From JACMLD01 sp044223995 (GTDB taxonomy: Bacteria; Bacteroidota; Bacteroidia; Chitinophagales; Chitinophagaceae), in the NCBI GenBank assembly GCA_044223995.1, contig JBGALE010000003.1, positions 248,001-312,000 on the forward strand: a DNA stretch of 64,000 nt, read 5' to 3'. Of the stretch, positions 34,674 to 43,616 are shown in pieces. A program made the translations under genes and the position numbers. Each line of letters starts with the position of its first letter. The first letter of the stretch is position 1. The notes beneath the pieces are model-generated. The model saw nothing but the letters and a program-made list of their open reading frames with translations. It ran no database searches and was not told where the DNA came from.

Positions 34674-35567
34674 TCACCTGTGCTCGGTGTAATAGTTTTT
34701 TCTCAGTATATTATCAAGGAAATCAAGTTCAGATTGGGAAAGATTTACTGCACCAGGCTGTGTGGCAGTTTCGAGTTGTTTCAACGTACGAATACCTACT
34801 ACCGCGGATGCAATGACAGGGTGGCTGAGCACATATTGAATATTTGTCTGAACGGCATTGCGCATCCCGTCTGAAATACTGTTAACTGCCCTTGCCATCT
34901 TTTCTACCTGGTCGCTGGAATAATTTAAATAATCAGTAACGGGTTTATCCACCAACAGTCCTTTTGCCAGGCTTCCGCGTGCCACCATACTGATTCCATT
35001 TTCCTGTAACAATGAAAAACAGGTCTCTTCAGGCCGGCGGTCGAGCAGGCTGTATTGCATCATGACACATACCATAGAGGATTTGGCTACCCATTCCCTG
35101 ATAACGTTTGGACGAATGGATGAAATGCCATAGTAACGAATTTTCCCTTGTTGAATCAAAGTATCAAAGGCACTGATGGTTTCGTCAATCGGGTCGCCGA
35201 TCGTCCCTCCGTGTAATTGATACAGGTCGATATAATCTGTTTGCAGCCGGCGAAGGCTTTCTTCCACTGATGCCAGTATATATTTTTTCCCGGGGTTCCA
35301 ATCCCATCCGCTGCCATCAGGCCGCCATTGGTTACCCACCTTTGTTGCAATGATAATTTCTTTTCTTTTTCCCTTCAATGCTTTTCCAACAATGGTTTCA
35401 TTGGCGCCTTTGTCGTACAAATCTGCTGTATCAAAATAATTGATCCCCGCGTCCATCGCTTTCTGCAACAATGCCGCGTTAACAGCATCACTGCCCTGCA
35501 ACGACATACAACCAAAACCAATCCTGCTCACCTGTAAATCCGACCTGCCGAGTTTCCTGTATTGCAT
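34674..35567 (-). CDS. Aldo/keto reductase
   Basis: The 297-residue enzyme is a TIM-barrel NADPH oxidoreductase. It starts MQYRKLGRSDLQVSRIGFG and has the catalytic Asp and Tyr in DTADLYDKGANE, a Lys in ATKVGNQ, and a His in YQLHGGTIGDPIDET. It is the type found as methylglyoxal or general aldehyde reductases. It ends with the C-terminal segment that binds the cofactor (about 240-290). The true substrate is unknown. It is monocistronic or co-transcribed with the secreted protein gene. Confidence 0.9.
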   Translation of the reverse strand: MQYRKLGRSDLQVSRIGFGCMSLQGSDAVNAALLQKAMDAGINYFDTADLYDKGANETIVGKALKGKRKEIIIATKVGNQWRPDGSGWDWNPGKKYILASVEESLRRLQTDYIDLYQLHGGTIGDPIDETISAFDTLIQQGKIRYYGISSIRPNVIREWVAKSSMVCVMMQYSLLDRRPEETCFSLLQENGISMVARGSLAKGLLVDKPVTDYLNYSSDQVEKMARAVNSISDGMRNAVQTNIQYVLSHPVIASAVVGIRTLKQLETATQPGAVNLSQSELDFLDNILRKNYYTEHR

Positions 35568-35778
35568 GCTATCTTTCTTATAAAGATACTACAGTTATTT
35601 ACCCCGGCTTGTTGACTTGCACCCATTGAATAAATAAAAACAATTTCATATCTGTCAGTTGCCAGGCAAGAAGCATCCTTTATTCACCCGTACAATGATT
35701 TGATACAGCATTTATCATTTTGCCGTTGGCGGAGCAAATCAAAATCAGTAGATTTCATGTTCAACCAAATAATAACGC

Positions 35779-37326
35779 ATGAGAAAACTTCAAACCCTGC
35801 CGGTACTTCTTTTATTCGTACTGACAGCAACCGCCCAAACAGAAAAGATTGACGTCAGCATGATGGCGAAAATTCGCGAAGAAGGCCTGAATCATTCCAA
35901 AGTAATGGACATAGCTTTTTATTTAACCGATGCCAGCGGCCCCCGGCTGCAGGGCTCGCCCGGTTTTATGCGCGCAGCCAAATGGGCTACATCCACTTTA
36001 ACACAATGGGGAATGGAACAGGTGGTGCTTGAACCATGGGGAACATTTGGTAAGGGATGGGAATTGCAGAAATCATATATCGCCATGAAAATGCCTTACT
36101 ATAAACCGTTGATTGCTCTTCCTAAAACATGGACAACAGGAACAAATGGTTTACAGCAGGCAGATGTACTGGTTGTTGATGCAAAAGACAGCACTCAATT
36201 GCAAGGTTATGCAGGCAAGCTGAAAGGAAAAGTATTGATGATGCCAAGAACAGATACATTGAAACCAACCTTCGCGGCAGATGCACGTCGCTTCACCGAT
36301 GATCAACTGGCAAAGATGGCTGAGTTTGTACCCGGTAAGTCCGATAGCACCAACCGCAACCGGCCGGGAAACCGCGGACAGTTTCCCCCTGGGGTTCAAC
36401 TCATCAATAAACTGAAAGAAATGGCCAAACAGGAAGGAGCAATTGCGATATTGTCTGTATCGAGGGGACATGATGGTACTTTGTTTGTACAGGGTGGTGG
36501 CGCCTACCAGGCAGGTACACCCGATAATTTTTTGGATATCACTGTTTCACTGGAAGATTATATGACCATGTACCGGCTTTCAAAAGCGGGCATACCCGTA
36601 TCACTCGAGGTAGATGTGCAAACAAAATTCTCCAATGATGATCCGAAAGGGTATAATGTCATTGGTGAAATCAGGGGAACAGACAAGCAGTTAAAAGATG
36701 AACTGGTAATGATTGGCGGTCACCTCGATAGCTGGCATGGGGCAATGGGCGCTACGGATAATGCAGCAGGCTGTGCCGTAATGCTGGAAGCTATGCGTAT
36801 TTTAAAAACACTGGGTGTACATCCGCGCAGGACGATTCGCGTCGCGTTATGGAGCGCTGAAGAACAGGGATTAATTGGTTCAAGAAATTATGTGCGTAAT
36901 CATTTTACTGATACCACCACAAGAAGATTTAACGCGGCTGGCGATAAGGTGGCTGCTTATTTTAACCTGGACAATGGTACAGGCAAAATACGCGGCATCT
37001 ATACACAGGGAAATGAAGCTGTCAAATCTATTTTTTCTCAATGGTTTCAATCATTCACCGACCTGGGTGCGTCAACTGTAACAGCGCAAAATACAGGGGG
37101 GACCGATCACTTATCTTTTGATGCAATTGGTTTGGCGGGTTTCCAGTTTATACAGGATCCAATTGAATACGACACCAGGACACACCATACCAATATGGAT
37201 GCCTACGATCATTTAAGTGCAGATGATTTGAAACAGGCTGCTACCATTGTTGCATCATTCGTATACAATGCAGCTATGCGCGATGAGAAATTACCGAGGA
37301 AACCAGCTCCGGCCACAAGACAATAA
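35779..37326 (+). CDS. Secreted M28 family metallopeptidase
   Basis: The 515-residue protein has a signal peptide (MRKLQTLPVLLLFVLTATAQ). The zinc-peptidase domain shows GGHLDSWHGAMGATDNAAG near residue 313 (metal His and Asp), the catalytic Glu in SAEEQGLIGSRNYVRNH and a late His in DTRTHHTNMDAYD. A PA-type insert with LLNKLK and GTLFVQGGGAYQAG precedes it. The enzyme is probably a secreted aminopeptidase or carboxypeptidase. It is monocistronic with a strong hairpin about 120 bases downstream. Confidence 0.92.
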   Translation: MRKLQTLPVLLLFVLTATAQTEKIDVSMMAKIREEGLNHSKVMDIAFYLTDASGPRLQGSPGFMRAAKWATSTLTQWGMEQVVLEPWGTFGKGWELQKSYIAMKMPYYKPLIALPKTWTTGTNGLQQADVLVVDAKDSTQLQGYAGKLKGKVLMMPRTDTLKPTFAADARRFTDDQLAKMAEFVPGKSDSTNRNRPGNRGQFPPGVQLINKLKEMAKQEGAIAILSVSRGHDGTLFVQGGGAYQAGTPDNFLDITVSLEDYMTMYRLSKAGIPVSLEVDVQTKFSNDDPKGYNVIGEIRGTDKQLKDELVMIGGHLDSWHGAMGATDNAAGCAVMLEAMRILKTLGVHPRRTIRVALWSAEEQGLIGSRNYVRNHFTDTTTRRFNAAGDKVAAYFNLDNGTGKIRGIYTQGNEAVKSIFSQWFQSFTDLGASTVTAQNTGGTDHLSFDAIGLAGFQFIQDPIEYDTRTHHTNMDAYDHLSADDLKQAATIVASFVYNAAMRDEKLPRKPAPATRQ

Positions 37327-37329
37327 GAA

Positions 37330-37439
37330 AAGTCCTTTGTGTCCCCTGTGCCCCGGATCAGTTATCGTTGTGTGTTAAAACTTATGCCAAATATCTCACA
37401 ACAGTAACCGGCAGGAATGCACAAAGAACACAAAGAACT
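37330..37439 (-). repeat. Long inverted repeat downstream of an outer-membrane receptor gene
   Basis: The arms AGTCCTTTGTGTCCCCTGTG (37331-37350) and CACAAAGAACACAAAGAACT (37419-37438) are inverted with four C/T differences. On the minus strand all four become G-U wobbles, so the RNA could pair over 22 bases; on the plus strand they would be A-C mismatches. The loop is about 66 bases. It lies past the stop of the minus-strand receptor gene. Confidence 0.6.
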
Positions 37440-37447
37440 TCTTTTTG

Positions 37448-37490
37448 AAAACCCGGTGACACGATTCTATCGCGATTCACCGGGTTTTTA
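37448..37490. terminator. Strong hairpin, probable bidirectional terminator
   Basis: AAAACCCGGTGA (37448-37459) pairs with TCACCGGGTTTT (37477-37488), a perfect 12-base stem with a 17-base loop that contains its own small CGAT/ATCG pairing. It carries T-runs on both strands. It lies between the convergent M28 peptidase and outer-membrane receptor genes. Confidence 0.75.
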
Positions 37491-37556
37491 TTTACTTCAG
37501 AAAGATGCAAATCTCTTTTCTTTCCATATTATCATGATGCAGGCTGCCGGCATTGT

Positions 37557-40163
37557 TTACTGCTGCATGCTGTCGGAATTGCTCTGTTCTGCCTTCATGT
37601 TTTTACGCTTGAACAGTGACATATCTATTTTACCAAAGCGGTAGGAGAAATTCAGGCGTATCATTTGCGGGTCGCGCAACCTGTTGTAGTGCTGAATAAA
37701 ATAGGCACTGGTAGAATACTGGTTCGAAACCCTGGTACGGAAGATATCATTTACGCTAAGCGTTAATGAAGCCGCATTATTTTTCAGGAAACTCTTCTTC
37801 ACGGCAATATCCACACCCCAGGAAGCACTGATATAGCCCTGGGAAGAACTTTGTGACTGGCCAAATCCTGGTCCGCCAAAGCCCTGGTTGGTATTTACCG
37901 GCAGGTTGGTTTTTGACTGGTACAATCCTGTCAGTTGAACAGTAAAATTAGCCGGCAGCTTAAAGTTGTTATTGATTTTCGCAAAGTAACTCCATAATGC
38001 ATCCTGCTGCGTTGCGCCAGTGTTGGATGTGTTGATTTTTGAATTGTAAAAATTGATATTGGAAGAAACATCCCACCATTTGGTCAGGTAATTCTGTGCA
38101 GTAAATTCAGCACCGGTTGTATAACTCGAGTTGGCATTGATGAAGGTATTGATAAGATCTTCATTACCCGTAACAGGGTTCAGTTGTTTATCGAGATAAC
38201 GTGTAATTAAATTATTGGTGTGTTTATAATACAGGGATACCAGTAATGTATTGTTACCCTTGAATGTTTTCAGGTAAGACATTTCCAGTGATTGCGTAAA
38301 CTCGGGAACAAGACCTGGATTACCCTTCGTGATATTCAGTTTATCCGAATAATCAATAAAAGGGATCAGTTGAAAGAAATTCGGACGATTCACCCGGCGA
38401 CTGTAACTCACCTGCAACTGCTGGTTGTTTTTCAGTTTTTGGGTAAGGAATACAGAAGGAAATAAACTAACCGGATAGCTGTTGCTGAATGTTTGTTTGC
38501 TGTTGATCAGTTCACCGGAATAGCTGGAGCTTTCAGCACGAAGACCAATTTTATAACTAAAATCTTTAATGCTGCTGGAAATAGTGGTATAGGCTGCATA
38601 TACATTATCCGTATTCTTATAATTGCTGGTAGCAGAAGGAACCAGTTCATAAGCATTGATTGAATCGTTATAGAGATAATTTTCATTCAGGTTGGTACGG
38701 CTGCGCAATGCGGCTCGAACACCTGCTTCCAGTTTTGTTTTCGCATCCAGGGGTTTGGTGTAATCCATTTGCATCACCAGGTTTTTATCCTGTCCCCCGC
38801 TTATTAATTTCTGTAATTCGGTGTAAGCTATATTGGATGAAGTACCGTAGTAATAATTGGTGGTATATAAATTATCTCCTGTGTTTTTCCCTGAAAAGAA
38901 ATTGGCATCCGCAGTTAGTTCTTCTCCTTCCTTCGGGAAAAGATGTTTGAATCCCAAAGCAACACCCTGTCCATTGAATGTGCGGTGACCGGTCGAAAGA
39001 CGGTTGCTATTTGTTGAAATTTTTCCGGCATTAAACAAACTGTCGGTGATGATATTGATTTCTTCGTAAGGCTTGAACTCGCCATGCACTTTAAAACCAG
39101 TTACTGACAAGGTGGTGCGGTTGGTAACGAAATAGTCAAGGCCCAGCTTACCAAAAATAAATGCACCATTGCTTTTATTCAGGTTGTTTTGATTAACTGA
39201 AGTTTGTGGTGTATCCAGTACATTCAAGCGATCTGTTGTTCCTTTGGTAATGCCTTTCATTTGGTTGGCCATCAGGCTCGCGGAGATATTTACCTTATCC
39301 TGGCGTACATTAAAATCGCCACCACCATTCAGGCCACCTCTTTTATCAACACCCAGGCGAACGTTTCCATTATAACCCGTCTTCCTGTTTTTCTTCAGTA
39401 CAATATTCAGGATGCCCGCGCCACCGCCGGAAGCATCATATTTGGCAGAAGGGTTGGTAATCACCTCTACGCTTTCAATGGCGTCAGCAGGGATTTGATC
39501 GAGTGTGAGGGTAGTGGGCCTGCCGTCAACATATAATTGCGGGGCAGCATTGCGCAATGTTACATTTCCATCAATATCAACATTGACAGATGGTACGGTT
39601 TTCATCACATCCAATGCTGTACCACCGGCACTCACAATATTTTTTTCCACATTGAAAATCTTTTTATCTGCATCCAGTCTTACTGAAGGCGTTTTTGCAA
39701 CGACAGTTACCGTTTCCAGTTGCTTTACATCTGTTTCCATTTTTATATTACCCAAATCCATATCAAAGGAGGGCGCGCCACCCTGTTGGCCGGCAGTTGG
39801 TTTCTTCGGCATAAATGAAACAGGCTGTTCAATGGCTTTATAACCGCTGACTGAAATTTTTAACTTCAGCGTACCCATGATGGGTAACTCCTCAAAGTTG
39901 AATTCGCCATTACCCTTGGTAACAATGCCTTTCAGTAATACATCTTTATTTTTCTTCGTGGCTGGGTCCATTTTGCTCTGCAAAATGACAACCGATGCCT
40001 CTGCGATCGCTTTGCCGCTGGCATCAACCAGTTTACCATACACATGCCCTATGCTGGGAGGTGCCTGGCCGGGCTGGCCATTGCCGGGAGCTCCACCCGG
40101 GAACTGTGCGGATACTGACAGGGCTGTGATCACACTCGCTAAAACAAAGAATAATTTTTTCAT
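37557..40163 (-). CDS. TonB-dependent receptor-like outer-membrane barrel protein
   Basis: The 868-residue protein starts with a signal peptide and a carboxypeptidase-like domain (HVYGKLVDASGKAIAEASVVI). The plug contains LDVMKTVPSVNVDIDGNVTLR and the GGGAGILNIVLKKN turn, followed by a long barrel ending NFSYRFGKIDMSLF. The tail after the barrel is short and polar. It is of the type Bacteroidota annotate as outer membrane beta-barrel family, which may lack a true TonB box. The N-terminal region has a glycine/proline-rich GGAPGNGQPGQAPPS stretch. It has its own promoter element at 40183-40190. The substrate is unknown. Confidence 0.9.
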   Translation of the reverse strand: MKKLFFVLASVITALSVSAQFPGGAPGNGQPGQAPPSIGHVYGKLVDASGKAIAEASVVILQSKMDPATKKNKDVLLKGIVTKGNGEFNFEELPIMGTLKLKISVSGYKAIEQPVSFMPKKPTAGQQGGAPSFDMDLGNIKMETDVKQLETVTVVAKTPSVRLDADKKIFNVEKNIVSAGGTALDVMKTVPSVNVDIDGNVTLRNAAPQLYVDGRPTTLTLDQIPADAIESVEVITNPSAKYDASGGGAGILNIVLKKNRKTGYNGNVRLGVDKRGGLNGGGDFNVRQDKVNISASLMANQMKGITKGTTDRLNVLDTPQTSVNQNNLNKSNGAFIFGKLGLDYFVTNRTTLSVTGFKVHGEFKPYEEINIITDSLFNAGKISTNSNRLSTGHRTFNGQGVALGFKHLFPKEGEELTADANFFSGKNTGDNLYTTNYYYGTSSNIAYTELQKLISGGQDKNLVMQMDYTKPLDAKTKLEAGVRAALRSRTNLNENYLYNDSINAYELVPSATSNYKNTDNVYAAYTTISSSIKDFSYKIGLRAESSSYSGELINSKQTFSNSYPVSLFPSVFLTQKLKNNQQLQVSYSRRVNRPNFFQLIPFIDYSDKLNITKGNPGLVPEFTQSLEMSYLKTFKGNNTLLVSLYYKHTNNLITRYLDKQLNPVTGNEDLINTFINANSSYTTGAEFTAQNYLTKWWDVSSNINFYNSKINTSNTGATQQDALWSYFAKINNNFKLPANFTVQLTGLYQSKTNLPVNTNQGFGGPGFGQSQSSSQGYISASWGVDIAVKKSFLKNNAASLTLSVNDIFRTRVSNQYSTSAYFIQHYNRLRDPQMIRLNFSYRFGKIDMSLFKRKNMKAEQSNSDSMQQ

Positions 40164-40182
40164 ATCTGAATATTTGCAGACA

Positions 40183-40190
40183 CAAAATTA
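40183..40190 (-). promoter_or_regulatory. -7 element (TAATTTTG) for the receptor gene
   Basis: The minus-strand reading TAATTTTG matches TAnnTTTG and lies 20 bases before the receptor ATG. It comes after the terminator of the upstream gene, so the receptor has its own promoter. Confidence 0.5.
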
Positions 40191-40294
40191 TATCACAGCA
40201 GGAGCGGGGCTGGGGTAAATGAGACAAGGAAGGTAAATGTTGCGACGAAAATACAGCCCCTGTTAGGAGTGGTCATATTGTAGGAGGAAAGGCA

Positions 40295-40321
40295 TAAAAA
40301 AAACCGGTACAAAGACCGGTT
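40295..40321 (-). terminator. Rho-independent terminator of the LolA-like gene
   Basis: On the minus strand the sequence reads AACCGGT, a CTTTGT loop and ACCGGTT followed by at least six T residues. It lies just after the LolA-like gene stop and separates it from the receptor. Confidence 0.8.
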
Positions 40322-40343
40322 ATAAATAAGGTTCATTGGTGGA

Positions 40344-41057
40344 TTATTGTTTTGGCATATCGAACACAACCGGATCGACTGCTTTATTTATCTCCACTTT
40401 TTTTGTCGTGATAGTAAATGAAAACTGTCCGCCGAAGTCAAACTCCATGGTGTAAGGAACCACGAGGCCAAAATCTGTTTTCTTGTAATCGGACGTCTTA
40501 ATAGATATGTCTACCTCGTTACCCATCATATTTCCTTTCCTGATCAGTTTTACAATCTGGTAAGTATCGGCACTGATGAAATACACCGTTTCGATTTTAT
40601 CTGCGTTGGTGATCTTCAATTTGAAGCTGCCTTCTTCCTTTCCCGTCAGTTCCACCTTGCATCCCCTGGCCGCGTAATCCACAAATGGATCAGGAAGGTA
40701 TATCTGGTCTTTCCCCTGTTTGTATGCTTCATCGGGCATGGCTTCTGCACCACTGCCACCCATAGGGTTAGTCAGCCAGCCACCTTTGTCTGTATAGCAT
40801 TGTATGATCTTACTGCCATTGAATTCGGTTTCAGATTTAAAACCTTTTCCATTCAGGATGGTGGTGGTACTGGGCGCGTCATTACCCATAATCTGCGCAG
40901 AGTTCTCGAGGTAGATGGAGGTGACTTTACTTACAATATCTTTTCCACCAATAGCATCAATATGTTTGCTGATGATTTCATCGGCAGTTTGTGCATACAG
41001 TCCTGCTGTGGCGACGGAAAGTATTGCCAGTAAAAAAGATTGTTTGACGATTTTCAT
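40344..41057 (-). CDS. LolA-like outer-membrane lipoprotein-sorting protein
   Basis: The 237-residue protein has a signal peptide (MKIVKQSFLLAILSVATAGLYAQ) and an unclosed beta-barrel-type domain: TADEIISKHIDAIGGKDI, VTSIYLENSAQIMG, MPDEAYKQGKDQIYLPDPFVDY and GLVVPYTMEFDFGGQ. That is the pattern of LolA/VioE-like lipid carriers in Bacteroidota (outer-membrane lipoprotein-sorting type). Whether it carries lipoproteins or another lipid is not known. It probably shares a transcript with the PepSY-like gene upstream (55-base gap) and is terminated at 40295-40321. Confidence 0.82.
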   Translation of the reverse strand: MKIVKQSFLLAILSVATAGLYAQTADEIISKHIDAIGGKDIVSKVTSIYLENSAQIMGNDAPSTTTILNGKGFKSETEFNGSKIIQCYTDKGGWLTNPMGGSGAEAMPDEAYKQGKDQIYLPDPFVDYAARGCKVELTGKEEGSFKLKITNADKIETVYFISADTYQIVKLIRKGNMMGNEVDISIKTSDYKKTDFGLVVPYTMEFDFGGQFSFTITTKKVEINKAVDPVVFDMPKQ

Positions 41058-41112
41058 ACTTGTATTTTTTTTAAAGTTATGATCTTCCGGTTGAATGCGG
41101 CTACCACTGAAA

Positions 41113-41556
41113 TTATTTTACAGTCTTTTTAAACAGGTGCCATTCATTGCCGCTGTCGCTTTCCAGGATAAACTTTTCGTCTTTGTTTTCCATGGTGAGG
41201 TAGTAAGTACTGGTACCGTTGCTGGCGTATTCAAACAATTCAGTGATCCAGCTTCCCGGGTAATTTTTAGTTATGCCCAGTTGCAATTGAATTGGCAATT
41301 CAGATGAGACGATATTGCGGGAAATGGCAATAAGTATTCCGTCAGTGCTGTAAAACGCATCCATGTACTGGCCGTTTACCTGGAAGCTTGCCTTGATAAA
41401 GTTGCCGGTTATTTTCCAGCTAATATCTGAGGCTTTGTCAAACTGTGCGCTGAATGCTGTTAATACAACGCGGGAAACCGGGGGATTTTGTGACATCGCA
41501 TTACCCGCAGTTACCAGTAAAAATGCTGCAACGATGGTTACAATATACTTTTTCAT
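41113..41556 (-). CDS. Secreted PepSY-like/BLIP-like protein
   Basis: The 147-residue protein has a signal peptide (MKKYIVTIVAAFLLVTAGNA) and the short alpha/beta domain with SDISWKITGNFIKASFQVNGQYMDAFYSTDG and NYPGSWITELFEYASNGTSTYYLTM. It resembles the protein at 2470-2967 and belongs to the same loosely defined periplasmic family. Function unknown. It is preceded by a TACTTTTG promoter element and sits just downstream of the LytTR regulator, which suggests that it could be a target or modulator of that system (inference). Confidence 0.7.
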   Translation of the reverse strand: MKKYIVTIVAAFLLVTAGNAMSQNPPVSRVVLTAFSAQFDKASDISWKITGNFIKASFQVNGQYMDAFYSTDGILIAISRNIVSSELPIQLQLGITKNYPGSWITELFEYASNGTSTYYLTMENKDEKFILESDSGNEWHLFKKTVK

Positions 41557-41603
41557 GTCTTTTGTTTTTATGGTTTAATAAATGGCATAATTGATTGACT
41601 GTA

Positions 41604-41611
41604 CAAAAGTA
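41604..41611 (-). promoter_or_regulatory. -7 element (TACTTTTG) for the PepSY-like/LolA-like operon
   Basis: Read on the minus strand, TACTTTTG matches TAnnTTTG and lies 47 bases before the PepSY-like ATG, downstream of the response-regulator stop. It implies a separate transcript from the kinase-regulator genes. Confidence 0.45.
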
Positions 41612-41743
41612 AACCTGCCATTGAAAGATTTTTTTCAAATGAGATGAAGCCGCACTAAAATGCGACGAAACACAATTCTCCTGCGAAATAGTGGGGTAGT
41701 CGAAGGAATGAGCGCAATGAAACAGGAAATAACACAGCGTGTC

Positions 41744-42457
41744 TTAGCCAATCCGGCCTGTGATGGTTGCCAGCGCATCGCGGTAATTATCACTCACCGG
41801 GATTTCCATATTACCAATGAAAACACTGGTTTTGCGGATGGAAGTAATAAAGGCAACAGAAACAATATAGGACTTATGTACGCGGACAAATTTAGAGGCG
41901 GGTAATTGCTCTTCGATGGTTTTCATGGGCATCCTTGTCACCACCGGGCTGGTGCTGCTCTTCAGGTATATTTTGATATAGTCTTTCAATCCTTCCACCC
42001 ACATAATATCTGATACAACAATCTTCAGCAAACTGTAATCCACATTGACAAAAAAGAAGTCGTTGCTGTGCTCCGCTGCTGTTTCTTTTGGCTTTGATTT
42101 CAACTGCTGCAGCTCCCTTGCTTTATTGCAGGCTTTTACAAACCGGTCGGGTGACACGGGCTTTAACAGGTAATCCACCACATCAAGGTTATATCCTTCC
42201 AGTGCATATTTTTCATAGGCAGTAATGAGGATAAACATCGGTCTTTCCGTCATAGATTGAATGAACTGCAACCCTGTAAGACCCGGCATCTGTATGTCCA
42301 GAAAAATAAGGTCCACTTTCTCATGTTCCAGCACTTTCATAGCTTCCATGGCATTATCACATTTGGCCACCAGTTGCAGGAATGGCACCCGGCTGATATT
42401 ATCTTCCAGGAGTTCCAGTGCAAGTGGCTCATCATCTATGGCGATACAGCGGAGCAT
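41744..42457 (-). CDS. LytTR-family response regulator
   Basis: The 237-residue protein has a receiver domain (residues 1-120) with acidic pocket IDDE and phospho-acceptor Asp54 in LIFLDIQMPGLTG, and Lys in the LLKPVSPDRF segment. A LytTR DNA-binding domain follows (about 135-237: VDYSLLKIVVSDIMWVEGLKDY, KFVRVHKSYIVSV). The ATG overlaps the kinase stop exactly (TAAATG), which ties translation of the two genes. It probably controls cell-envelope genes, possibly those nearby, but its targets are not shown. Confidence 0.93.
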   Translation of the reverse strand: MLRCIAIDDEPLALELLEDNISRVPFLQLVAKCDNAMEAMKVLEHEKVDLIFLDIQMPGLTGLQFIQSMTERPMFILITAYEKYALEGYNLDVVDYLLKPVSPDRFVKACNKARELQQLKSKPKETAAEHSNDFFFVNVDYSLLKIVVSDIMWVEGLKDYIKIYLKSSTSPVVTRMPMKTIEEQLPASKFVRVHKSYIVSVAFITSIRKTSVFIGNMEIPVSDNYRDALATITGRIG

Positions 42458-43507
42458 TTAACTGAGAAATATTTGAAGTGACACCACAAACCGGTTATCG
42501 TTTGTGGTAATTAAGAGGCTGTGATTTTTCCCGTACAATAAATTTAAGCGCCTTTTTACATTTGTAAGCCCGATTCCTGATGTTTTATCTTTTATTTCCA
42601 CGGAAGCAGGGTTGAATTTGTTGCGCACTGTAAACTGCAGGATATTCTTCTCTGCTTTGAGTTCAATATCTATCTGTGCATCCTCTATCATACCGGTACC
42701 ATGTTTAAAAGCATTTTCCACAAAAGGAATAAGCAGCATGGGCTCCAGTGTATACGCCTTGTCGGCCGGGTGGAGGTCAACTGTAACCTGTACTTTTTTA
42801 CCAAAACGCTGTTGCTGCAGATCAATATAGCTCTGGAGGTATTCAATTTCCTTTTCGAGGGAAACTTTTTCTTCATCCGCTTCATACAGCATATAACGCA
42901 TGAGGGAAGACAGTTTGATCAGGGAAGGCTCCAACTGATCGGATTGTTTCCTGGCCAGCGCCACCATATTGTTGAGCACATTGAACATAAAATGCGGGCT
43001 TGCCTGTGAACGCAGCAGTGACAGTTCTGTTTTTAAATTTTCGTTCATCTTTTCAGCCGCCAGTTTATCGCTGTTCACTTTTTCACTGATGAGTTTATAG
43101 GCAGTGCTCAGGCCAAATATAAACAGGTAAATAAGGATATTGAACATAAGGCCCTTCGTACTAAACATAGTACCACCCGGGAAAAATAATTTATATAAAA
43201 CTGACACCTGTATCAGCAGCCAACTGATCGATGCCAGTTGCATCAGTGCAAACTGCCAGTACCTTTTCTTGAAAATAAATTGAGGTATCAGCACAAATGC
43301 ATTGAAATAAAAGAAAGCCACCCAGGTAATATTCATAACCAGGGAGAAATAATTCCTGGCTGTATCATTGTGCATTTCTTTGGAAGTATCTGGATGCTTA
43401 CCATTATCAGGAGAACTGAGCAGGTAAGGCAATGAGAACAACAGGGCCCATGCCGCCACATGCACCAATACTGTCAACCACTTTCTCTGGTACCAGGATG
43501 ATTTCAT
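42458..43507 (-). CDS. LytS-type sensor histidine kinase
   Basis: The 349-residue kinase has four membrane helices (about residues 12-30, 52-78, 85-108, 118-140) with very short outer loops, so it may sense the membrane itself. A coiled coil (about 143-168) leads to the His-kinase domain with RSQASPHFMFNVLNNMVAL (His172) and the N-box PMLLIPFVENAFKHG near 255. The stop codon touches the regulator ATG. The pair is the common Bacteroidota LytS/LytTR system and no ligand is apparent. Confidence 0.93.
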   Translation of the reverse strand: MKSSWYQRKWLTVLVHVAAWALLFSLPYLLSSPDNGKHPDTSKEMHNDTARNYFSLVMNITWVAFFYFNAFVLIPQFIFKKRYWQFALMQLASISWLLIQVSVLYKLFFPGGTMFSTKGLMFNILIYLFIFGLSTAYKLISEKVNSDKLAAEKMNENLKTELSLLRSQASPHFMFNVLNNMVALARKQSDQLEPSLIKLSSLMRYMLYEADEEKVSLEKEIEYLQSYIDLQQQRFGKKVQVTVDLHPADKAYTLEPMLLIPFVENAFKHGTGMIEDAQIDIELKAEKNILQFTVRNKFNPASVEIKDKTSGIGLTNVKRRLNLLYGKNHSLLITTNDNRFVVSLQIFLS

Positions 43508-43616
43508 GCTGCCAAATTAACAACATGCCGTTAAAATAAGGGAATCTTGCGACGAAGCCCTGTTTTTCCGCTACATAAATGGGTTTTACGAGCTATTCAA
43601 AAACCCAATCTTGTCT

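Noticed and set aside
37417..37644. A 75-residue frame around the hairpins at 37330-37490
   Set aside because: It runs through a strong terminator hairpin and the antisense of the receptor C-terminus. It is likely non-coding.
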